A DNA stretch of 19,333 nucleotides from Methylophilaceae bacterium (GTDB lineage Bacteria > Pseudomonadota > Gammaproteobacteria > Burkholderiales > Methylophilaceae). Position numbers and translations under genes: made by a program. The stretch is taken from the NCBI GenBank assembly GCA_025362115.1, contig JANYIK010000115.1, forward strand, positions 1 through 19,333. The letters run 5' to 3'. Of this stretch, positions 13,178 to 19,333 are shown piece after piece. Every line of letters starts with the position of its first letter. Position 1 is the stretch's first letter. A model generated the notes under the pieces. That model did not search any database. It saw only the letters and a program-made list of their open reading frames with translations, and was not told where the DNA came from.

Positions 13178-14486
13178 GATTCATGCCATCCATTTTTTGA
13201 TCCATCGTAGATGCTGACGTATCTTCCATCCGCGTTGTTGTGCTTTTCAGGCTGGCTTCTGAATCCAGCAAAAATTGCCCGGAAATCACGACTTTTTGCC
13301 CGGCTTGCAATCCTTTACGTATTTCAGTCCGGCCATTGGTTTCAGACCCAATCACCACATCGGTCGGGGCGAACCTGCCGTTTTCCTGCGCCACGATCAC
13401 CACGCTGCGCTTGCCGGTCTGGATCACAGCCTCGGTCGGCACCAATAACACTTGGCTGCGTGTAGCTGGCGCAAAGCTGACTTTGACGAACATCCCCGGC
13501 ACCAACGCCATATTCTTGTTGGCAAGTTCGATACGTGCTTTAAGGGTGCGCGTGGTGGTATTTACTTCCGGCAACAACGTGCTAATGCTGCCTTTGAACA
13601 CCATGCCCGCAGTGCTGGCTTCTACGCGGTTGCCGGGGTGTATCTGGTCGGCATAGCTTTCGGGAATCTCGGCATTGACCCATACCGTAGACAAGCCATT
13701 GATGCGGAACAACGGTGCACCTGTCATGACTGTCATACCTTCGCGCGCCATCAGTTCCGACACCACGCCGCCAGTGGGTGCGGTGATGGTGGTTCTGGTT
13801 TGCACCTTGCCGCTGGTTTCCATCTGGCGAATCTGTTCTTCATTCATGCCCGCCAGCCGCATCCGTTGCCGCGCGCCGTCACGCAGGGTTTCCATCATCT
13901 TCTCCTGGCCAGTCATTGCCATGCGCTGCACGGATAAAAACTCCTCCTGCGCGGCGACCCAATCCGGCACATAGATTTCAGCCAATGCCTGCCCCTTGCG
14001 TACCGGGTCAAGGGCCGCGCGTACGTAGAGCTTTTCTATAAAACCATTGCTACGAGCCTGCACCAGCGCCAAGTCGCGTTCGTTATAGTCCACGTTGCCC
14101 ACTGCCTCAAATGACGGCGCAAGCGAGCCCGTTATCACCTCGGCGGTACGCACCCCAAGGTTTTGCTGCAGGCGCGGACTGATGCTCACCGTGCCGGTAT
14201 CACCCGATTCGGCGGCATTTTCGTTGGCATTCTCGTTCGCATAGACGGGCTCCAACTCCATATCCATGAAAGGTGACTTGCCCGGTTTGTCGAACTTTTG
14301 ATTTGGCACCATCGGGTCGTGCCAGTACAGCACTTTTTTAACGCTCTCTTTCTTTGCGGGAGCAGATTGAGGTGAGGGGGTACTCATGTTCATGCCCTGC
14401 TGCATGCCTGTACGGTAAAGGCCGTAGCCGCTTGCGGCTAATATAGTGGCTAGTAGCAGTGCGATAACAATATGTTTAGCGTTCAT
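13170..14486 (-). CDS. cusB: CusB-type periplasmic adaptor of the copper/silver RND pump
   Basis: A 438-residue membrane-fusion protein. Residues about 5-24 form an N-terminal membrane anchor or signal. Residues about 52-83 are the heavy-metal-binding domain, LYWHDPMVPNQKF and GKSPFMDMELEPVY, holding Met59, Met74 and Met76, which correspond to the three Cu(I)-binding methionines of E. coli CusB. A helical hairpin, lipoyl-like and beta-barrel domains follow (TITAPTGGVVSELMAREGM, VLLVPTEAVIQTGKRSVVIV). The C-terminal tail is Met/His-rich (MDQKMDGMNHE). It links the pump to the outer-membrane channel and delivers metal to CusA. The ATG overlaps the preceding gene's TGA (ATGA) with AAGGAT as ribosome site, and the end overlaps cusA by eight bases. 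Confidence 0.95.
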   Translation of the reverse strand: MNAKHIVIALLLATILAASGYGLYRTGMQQGMNMSTPSPQSAPAKKESVKKVLYWHDPMVPNQKFDKPGKSPFMDMELEPVYANENANENAAESGDTGTVSISPRLQQNLGVRTAEVITGSLAPSFEAVGNVDYNERDLALVQARSNGFIEKLYVRAALDPVRKGQALAEIYVPDWVAAQEEFLSVQRMAMTGQEKMMETLRDGARQRMRLAGMNEEQIRQMETSGKVQTRTTITAPTGGVVSELMAREGMTVMTGAPLFRINGLSTVWVNAEIPESYADQIHPGNRVEASTAGMVFKGSISTLLPEVNTTTRTLKARIELANKNMALVPGMFVKVSFAPATRSQVLLVPTEAVIQTGKRSVVIVAQENGRFAPTDVVIGSETNGRTEIRKGLQAGQKVVISGQFLLDSEASLKSTTTRMEDTSASTMDQKMDGMNHE

Positions 14487-15784
14487 TTTGCATCCTTAAC
14501 AGTAGCGCCATGCATCGTTGCATCGCTTTGGGGAACCAGGAAATTAAGCTGTGCCCACAGTTTGGCTGTCTCCATTTCCAGCTGGATGGCTTGTTGGCGG
14601 GTACTGATTTCGTTACGGCGGGCGGATAGCGCATCGCTCAAACTAGCTTTGCCCGTTTGGTAAGCCACTATTGTCGCCCGTGTGCGCTCGGCAGCAAGCG
14701 GCAGGATTGCCTGGGCATAATGGTTCAAGCGCTGCCGTCCGCTTTGCCACTCGGTTACCAGGTTATTGATTTCGGTCGTGTGTTCGCGCAGCATTTCATC
14801 GCGCTCGGCCTTGATTTGCTCAATGGTGGCAAGCTTGGCGGTAACTTCACGATTTTGCCGGTTTTTTTGATCCCATTGCAGCGGGATGGAAACCCCTACT
14901 GAAATCATGTCGGAGAAATTCGATCCGCGCTGCTGGTAGGCGACCTCAAAGCTCCAGTCTGCCTGTTTGTTGGCTTCTGCCAACTTGGCTTCGCTCTCGG
15001 CAATTTGCTCCTGCTTATTGAGCGCGATAATGCGCGGATGGTGCGACAGCGTGTTATCCAGCGAATACGTATCGAGTTGAATACTATCGAAGTCTGGTTT
15101 GTAGGCCAGCACTTTGTTGGCTTCCTCCCCCACCCAGCGCAGCAGATTATTTTTAGCGGTAATCACGCGGCGGTTAGCACTGGACTTTTCGTCTTGCAGA
15201 GCAGCTTCCATGCTATAAGTTGCAAACACATCAGCCTGCGAGCCGCGTCCTGCCTTGTAAGCCGTTTCTGCTGCGGTGATTTCCAGTTTGATGGCATCAA
15301 GTTGGTCGTCAAACAGGCTTACCGCCAGTTCGGCGTAATAGCGCTCCATCCACGCCAGCGCGGTATCGCGTTGAATTACCGCGATGGTTACCGATTTCTC
15401 CGCCAGGTTCTTCTCGGCTTCGTCCTGGTAAATCTGGGCGCGCAATTCGCGTTTTGCCGAGCGGGTGAATTCCTGCATGATGCCTACGCGACGCATGGTC
15501 ATAAAATCGCGGTTGAGGCTGAAACGGTCAGTGCCTTCCACCGGCAGGTTATCAACGCCCAGCTTGAGTACCGGGTCGGGGAGCTGCCCGGCAGAGACCG
15601 CCAGCTCCCGGTTGGCATTGGCGGCAGCATCCTGGGCGGCAAGCTGGCGCGAACGCTCAATGGCAAGATGTTGCGCTTCAGTTAACGATAAAGTTTGTTC
15701 TGCGGCTGCGGTTTGCTCAGTGGTTTGTTCCGCAGTAGCAATAGCCGGCAGCAGCAACGCTGCCACGACAAGTAGTTTCAACAT
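14483..15784 (-). CDS. CusC-like TolC-family outer-membrane efflux protein
   Basis: A 433-residue outer-membrane factor with a cleavable signal peptide (MLKLLVVAALLLPAIATA, cut before EQ) and the TolC-type repeat of long alpha-helical hairpins (LTEAQHLAIERSRQLAAQDA at the start, later TRATIVAYQTGKASLSDALS). It should form the trimeric tunnel through the outer membrane and periplasm for the CusBA pump encoded directly downstream. Unlike E. coli CusC it has no lipobox, so it is not lipid-anchored. GGAGG stands five bases ahead of the ATG; the stop overlaps the cusB start. Compare the lipoprotein relative at 17580-18926, which is clearly a different branch of the family. Confidence 0.93.
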   Translation of the reverse strand: MLKLLVVAALLLPAIATAEQTTEQTAAAEQTLSLTEAQHLAIERSRQLAAQDAAANANRELAVSAGQLPDPVLKLGVDNLPVEGTDRFSLNRDFMTMRRVGIMQEFTRSAKRELRAQIYQDEAEKNLAEKSVTIAVIQRDTALAWMERYYAELAVSLFDDQLDAIKLEITAAETAYKAGRGSQADVFATYSMEAALQDEKSSANRRVITAKNNLLRWVGEEANKVLAYKPDFDSIQLDTYSLDNTLSHHPRIIALNKQEQIAESEAKLAEANKQADWSFEVAYQQRGSNFSDMISVGVSIPLQWDQKNRQNREVTAKLATIEQIKAERDEMLREHTTEINNLVTEWQSGRQRLNHYAQAILPLAAERTRATIVAYQTGKASLSDALSARRNEISTRQQAIQLEMETAKLWAQLNFLVPQSDATMHGATVKDAK

Positions 15785-15805
15785 ATAACCTCCAAAATAA
15801 TTAAA

Positions 15806-16177
15806 TCAGAAAGACAAAGAGGTAGATGTCGCGATTGGAGGCCTGAATGCGGGTGGATAAAATGGGAAGGAAAATACTAAATCGGCAGGGTTTGGAGCGG
15901 GTGAGATAGCCGTCGCTGAAAAAACATATGAGGTCATCATAAAGCTGGCAGTATTGCAGCCAAACGCACACACACCGCAAGCAAGACAATGACTGTTACA
16001 GCCATGTTTGGCGGGTTGGTGCTGAGTGTCTGCCGGTAACTCGTGGCAGGCCATGGGCATAGTTTTTTGTACCTGTTGCAGCGCGTCAGCCACCTGCATT
16101 TGCGTGCTCATGGCAAGTGCTGCACCGGTGAATAGCGGCAACCAGAGCATCAGAAACAGGCAGATGAGTTTCTTCAT
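15806..16177 (-). CDS. Secreted Cys-rich small protein A, candidate periplasmic metal binder
   Basis: A 123-residue protein, unnamed. The signal peptide MKKLICLFLMLWLPLFTGAA (cut near ALA-M, residue 22) predicts export. The mature part has Cys44 followed by His, then a cluster HGCNSHCLACGVCAFGCN with Cys at 60, 64, 67, 70 and 74 and several His, and a proline-rich C-terminus (YPPAFRPPI). Close paralogue of the protein at 18965-19324, with all six mature cysteines at the same residue numbers. It lies 23 bases after the copper oxidase stop and 21 bases before the CusC-like gene, so copper or silver binding is a sensible inference; I know of no assigned function. I chose the ATG at 16177 because it aligns with the paralogue; an ATG 15 bases upstream is possible. 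Confidence 0.75.
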   Translation of the reverse strand: MKKLICLFLMLWLPLFTGAALAMSTQMQVADALQQVQKTMPMACHELPADTQHQPAKHGCNSHCLACGVCAFGCNTASFMMTSYVFSATAISPAPNPADLVFSFPFYPPAFRPPIATSTSLSF

Positions 16178-16200
16178 ATTTTTAGAGTACATGCTCGGTC

Positions 16201-17583
16201 TCAATGCTCCATATGTCCCATGGGTTTACGCACAGACATTTCTATACCTGACTCCGAAGTGCTTGGCTCCTGCCTTTGCACTGGCGGCAAATCATTCTCC
16301 ACTTCATGCGCTACACTGCCTTTGGGATGCAGATATGCGCCAGGGTCTTTGTAGTCATCGCGTGCCAAGCCTGCGCGCACTTTGACTACAGTGAACATGC
16401 CGCCCATATCGATCGCACCATATTGGCCTTTTCCCGTCATCATCGGCAGTGTGTTCTCTGGCAAGGGCATATCCATCATGTCCGCCATCTCGCTCATTTC
16501 AGACATGCCGGTTTCGCCCATCGCCATATAATCCGGCAACAGATTGCCTATCTTTTTCACCAAGTCACCCTGCTTCACACCCAGCAAAGTCGGCACTTGA
16601 TGTCCCATCGCGTTCATGGTGTGATGGCTTTTGTGGCAGTGAAACGCCCAATCACCCGGTTCGTTTGCCACAAACTCGATCGCGCGCATCTGGCCTACCG
16701 CTATGTCGGTGGTGACTTCTGGCCAACGTGCTGTTGGCGTTACCCAGCCACCGTCAGTACCGGTCACCTGGAATTCATGACCGTGTAGATGGATGGGGTG
16801 GTTGGTCATAGTGAGGTTGCCGATGCGGATGCGTACCTTGTCATTCTGGCGCACCACCAATGGGTCAATGCCCGGAAAAGCACGGCTGTTCCACGTCCAA
16901 AGATTGAACTCCAGCATGGTATTGACTTTAGGCGTGTAACTGCCGGGGTCTACGTCGTAGGCATTGAGCAGAAACACGAAATCGCGATCGACCGGCATGA
17001 ATTTGGGATTCTTGGGGTGGGTGATCCAGCTACCCATCATGCCCATCGCCATTTGCGTCATTTCATCGGCATGCGGGTGATACATAAACGTCCCCGCGCG
17101 CTTGGCCTCGAACTCATACACAAAGGTTTTTCCGGGTTGAATGGGGGGTTGCGTCAAACCACTCACACCATCCATGCCGTTGGGCACGGGCTGGCCGTGC
17201 CAATGCACACTGGTGATTTCAGGCAAACGGTTAGTCACAAAAATCCGCAGCTTGTCGCCTTCGACTACTTCAATGGTCGGCCCCGGACTTTGCCCGTTGT
17301 AGCCCCACAGGTGGGCTTTCATGCCGGGTGCGATTTCGCGCAACACCGGTTCGGCGACCAGATGAAACTCCTTCACGCCATTGTTCATGCGCCAGGGCAA
17401 GCTCCAGCCATTGAGCGTCACCACTGGGTTGTAAGGCCGTCCGCTGCTGGGATGTAGCGGTGCTTGGGTATTGGCAGCATCAGCAGAAATAATCTCCGGC
17501 AGGGCGGCCATTGCGACTTTACTCACTGCCGATGCGGCGATGCCTGCACCCGCGAGGCTTAAAAAATTGCGTCTGTTCATCAT
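16201..17583 (-). CDS. Tat-exported multicopper oxidase
   Basis: A 460-residue oxidase of the laccase/CueO/CopA superfamily. The start has a twin-arginine signal (NRRNFLSLAGAGIAASA), so it is folded before export to the periplasm. Copper ligands are in order: HWHG (127-130), YHPH (168-171), HPIHLHGHEF (from 262) and HCHKSHHTMNAM (315-326), the last giving type 1 ligands Cys316, His321 and axial Met326. A Met-rich stretch (about 353-382, SEMSEMADMMDMP) lies after the type 1 site, and the tail ends KPMGHMEH. It probably oxidises Cu(I) to less toxic Cu(II). Start at 17583: AAAGGA upstream, and the ATG overlaps the TGA of the TolC-type gene. It ends within three bases of an upstream TTG of the next ORF. 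Confidence 0.93.
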   Translation of the reverse strand: MMNRRNFLSLAGAGIAASAVSKVAMAALPEIISADAANTQAPLHPSSGRPYNPVVTLNGWSLPWRMNNGVKEFHLVAEPVLREIAPGMKAHLWGYNGQSPGPTIEVVEGDKLRIFVTNRLPEITSVHWHGQPVPNGMDGVSGLTQPPIQPGKTFVYEFEAKRAGTFMYHPHADEMTQMAMGMMGSWITHPKNPKFMPVDRDFVFLLNAYDVDPGSYTPKVNTMLEFNLWTWNSRAFPGIDPLVVRQNDKVRIRIGNLTMTNHPIHLHGHEFQVTGTDGGWVTPTARWPEVTTDIAVGQMRAIEFVANEPGDWAFHCHKSHHTMNAMGHQVPTLLGVKQGDLVKKIGNLLPDYMAMGETGMSEMSEMADMMDMPLPENTLPMMTGKGQYGAIDMGGMFTVVKVRAGLARDDYKDPGAYLHPKGSVAHEVENDLPPVQRQEPSTSESGIEMSVRKPMGHMEH

Positions 17584-18926
17584 TTCATGTCCTTTCCACT
17601 GCCGGTGAGCGTCATTTGCAGCGCGGTTTCGGCCAGCCAAAATTCGCGCAGAGATTCGATGTAGCTGTTTACGCTCATGACTTGGGTTCTGGCGTCGGCA
17701 AATAGCTCAAATGGGCTGATCAGCATGCCGTTGTAGCGCAACTGGTTTTCTTGCAGGATTTTTTTGCGTAGCGGTACTATTTCATCGCGGTAATGCTTGG
17801 TAATGTCATAAGTCGCGCGATAGCGACTATATGCCTCGCGGATTTCCGACTGCGCGTTGATGGCCAGTTCTGCGGTGCGATTGACAGCTTGCATGTAGAT
17901 AGCTTCGGCACGCGCCACCCGTGCCTCGCCCCAATCGAACAATGGCAACTCGAAACTCAAGTCCAAGCCGTATTTGTAGTCGTTGCTGCGGCTACCATCC
18001 AACACCCGCGATGGACCTAGCTCCAGCACATTGATAAAGCGTGTGGTTTTGGTGAGTCCCAACTGCTTTGCCAGTGTTTCGGTTTCCAAACGCATGGCTT
18101 GCAAATCCAGCCGTTGCTCAAAAGCATCTTGGGGTTCCAGCTCGGTAATCGTGTCAGGCAAGTCTGGCAGGCGTTGTTCCAGCTTCAGTTGATCCGCAGA
18201 AACTCCCAGCAAGCGCGACAGCGCTTCATTGGCGCTTACTTGCTTGGATGTAACCTGCGCTGCTTCTAGCTCGGCATCGGCATAAAATCCCTGTTCCCGC
18301 GCGCGTTCCAACTTGTTCCAATTGCCCGCCTGTACCATACGGCGCGCCAATTCGGCGCTGGCATCGGCGGATTCCTTGACCTGCTCGCTGTAACGCACCT
18401 GCTCGGTAGCGGCCACGGCGTTGAAATAAGCCAGCCGTGTTTGATGGGCTAGGCGTAACACCTCCAGCGCCACTGCCTGCTTGGTTTGCTCAAAATGCTG
18501 GCGCTCAATCTCCTGCATCTTGGGTCTAGTGATAAGCGCAAAAATATTGAAAGTCAGCGCTTGTTCAATAGTGAATTCACCGCCGCTTTTGGCATAGCGC
18601 ATATCGAACTTGGGATTGGGTAAACGTCCGGCTTGCGTCAGGTCTGCTTCTGAAACCCCCAACTCGTAAAACTTGGCTTGCAAGCCTTTGTTGTTGAGCA
18701 GCGCGATCTGCACCGCACAGTCGGCATCCATACTGGGTTGTTGCAAAAGCTCGCTGACGCGCGCCGCGATTTCGCTTTGTTCAGCAGCAGTTCTCGGCCA
18801 GGCGACTTCTTGAATGATGTGTTGTTGCGTCGTTTTTTGAACATCGCCCAAACCCGCATCTTTCGACAATGTGGCGCAGCCGCTTAAAGCCAAGCTGACG
18901 CTCACCAATAAAGTGAGTTGTTTCAT
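17580..18926 (-). CDS. TolC-family outer-membrane lipoprotein
   Basis: A 448-residue outer-membrane factor with a lipoprotein signal: MKQLTLLVSVSLALSGC, lipid-attached Cys17 in the lipobox LSGC. The body has long helical hairpins and the usual double repeat (VQIALLNNKGLQAKFYELGV; LDLQAMRLETETLAKQLGLT; QLRYNGMLISPFELFADART). It precedes the copper oxidase, with which it overlaps by four bases (ATGA); such TolC-type gene plus copper oxidase pairs are frequent in betaproteobacterial copper clusters. What it transports, and whether it works with CusBA or another pump, cannot be told here. I chose the ATG at 18926 with GGAGG five bases upstream; a TTG twelve bases earlier is discarded. Confidence 0.92.
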   Translation of the reverse strand: MKQLTLLVSVSLALSGCATLSKDAGLGDVQKTTQQHIIQEVAWPRTAAEQSEIAARVSELLQQPSMDADCAVQIALLNNKGLQAKFYELGVSEADLTQAGRLPNPKFDMRYAKSGGEFTIEQALTFNIFALITRPKMQEIERQHFEQTKQAVALEVLRLAHQTRLAYFNAVAATEQVRYSEQVKESADASAELARRMVQAGNWNKLERAREQGFYADAELEAAQVTSKQVSANEALSRLLGVSADQLKLEQRLPDLPDTITELEPQDAFEQRLDLQAMRLETETLAKQLGLTKTTRFINVLELGPSRVLDGSRSNDYKYGLDLSFELPLFDWGEARVARAEAIYMQAVNRTAELAINAQSEIREAYSRYRATYDITKHYRDEIVPLRKKILQENQLRYNGMLISPFELFADARTQVMSVNSYIESLREFWLAETALQMTLTGSGKDMK

Positions 18927-18964
18927 GAAAACCTCCAAAAGTGTTAAACCAAAAAAGAAATGGT

Positions 18965-19324
18965 CTAGGCGCTAATGGGCGGTTTTAGGGCGGGGGGATA
19001 AAGTTGAGAGGAAAACACCAAGTCAATCAAGCTTGGCGTAGGTGAGACGGTAACAGGTGCGAAGACGGCGTAAAAGGTGGTTGTCATAAAGCCGGTAACA
19101 TTGCAACTAAAAGCGCACACGCCGCAAGCAAAGCAATTGCCGTTGCAGTGCCTGGAAATGGGTTTCTGGGAGTCCATGTGTTGCATGTCGTGGCAGGGCG
19201 AAGAGGCTGCTTTTTCTATTTTTTGTAGCTCGTTCGCCACTTGCATTTGCGTACCCATAGCCAGTGCCGCGCCGGTGAACAGCGGTAGCCACAGCATCAA
19301 AAATAGGCAGATGATTTTTTTCAT
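18965..19324 (-). CDS. Secreted Cys-rich small protein B, candidate periplasmic metal binder
   Basis: A 119-residue protein, unnamed, first visible gene of the copper operon and 38 bases ahead of the TolC-type lipoprotein start. The signal peptide is nearly identical to that of protein A (MKKIICLFLMLWLPLFTGAA). The mature part has CHDMQHM at 44-50 and the cluster HCNGNCFACGVCAFSCN, Cys 60, 64, 67, 70 and 74, all at the same positions as in protein A, and a proline-rich end (YPPALKPPISA). The DNA of the signal region is also close to that of copy A. Likely a periplasmic Cu or Ag binder; function inferred from context. The ATG lies nine bases from the right edge, so its ribosome binding site and the operon promoter are not seen. 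Confidence 0.75.
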   Translation of the reverse strand: MKKIICLFLMLWLPLFTGAALAMGTQMQVANELQKIEKAASSPCHDMQHMDSQKPISRHCNGNCFACGVCAFSCNVTGFMTTTFYAVFAPVTVSPTPSLIDLVFSSQLYPPALKPPISA

Positions 19325-19333
19325 GTTTTTAAG

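Noticed and set aside
15005..15685. A 226-codon plus-strand ORF opposite the CusC-like gene
   Set aside because: Antisense to a recognisable TolC-family gene; the translation has no recognisable domain.
16789..17457. A 222-codon plus-strand ORF opposite the multicopper oxidase
   Set aside because: Fully antisense to a gene with all four copper-ligand motifs; no family resemblance in the translation and no ribosome binding site. A codon-bias shadow.

Overview
The window looks like a piece of a betaproteobacterial chromosome. UbiE, UbiJ, RpoH, OxyR, GrxC, SecB, GpsA and the Cus proteins all read as betaproteobacterial, and the grxC-secB-gpsA order and the katG/oxyR pairing are typical of that class. 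Member groups of Nitrosomonadales (for example Gallionella-like or methylotroph-like bacteria) would fit, but I cannot fix the genus from sequence alone. No rRNA, tRNA, CRISPR array, integrase or transposase is visible.

Layout. (1) 1-1854, minus strand: a ubiquinone operon reading DUF971 protein, ubiE, ubiJ, ubiB (ubiB runs off the left edge), tightly packed, with a candidate extended -10 promoter in front. (2) 1870-3267, minus strand: a coupled pair made of a complete TetR-family repressor and, just upstream, an unusual protein. That protein looks like a TetR ligand-binding domain with no DNA-binding domain, followed by one membrane helix and a periplasmic tail. An operator-like set of repeats sits over its promoter. 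(3) 3290-4247, minus strand: the heat-shock sigma factor gene rpoH, with a terminator and a nearly perfect CIRCE (HrcA operator) over its start region. (4) 4288-7952: an oxidative-stress block of rubredoxin, katG, a 24-codon leader ORF, and divergent oxyR. (5) 7980-9930, plus strand: grxC, secB and gpsA, with a nested palindromic REP/MITE-like element between secB and gpsA and a second short repeat after gpsA. (6) 10016-19333, minus strand: one continuous copper/silver resistance operon that continues beyond the right edge.

The copper operon, in transcription order, is: Cys-rich secreted protein B, lipoprotein TolC-type outer-membrane factor, Tat-exported multicopper oxidase, Cys-rich secreted protein A, second TolC-type outer-membrane factor (CusC-like), CusB-type adaptor, CusA-type RND pump. 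The gene borders overlap or are separated by at most about 26 bases. The oxidase would convert periplasmic Cu(I) to Cu(II), the CusCBA complex would export Cu(I)/Ag(I) across both membranes, and the two small Cys/His proteins probably bind metal in the periplasm. The small gene plus TolC-type gene appears twice, which suggests an internal duplication.

The most novel element is the membrane-tethered, HTH-less TetR-like protein coupled to a normal TetR repressor (1870-3267). The most solid regulatory finding is the CIRCE element in front of rpoH.
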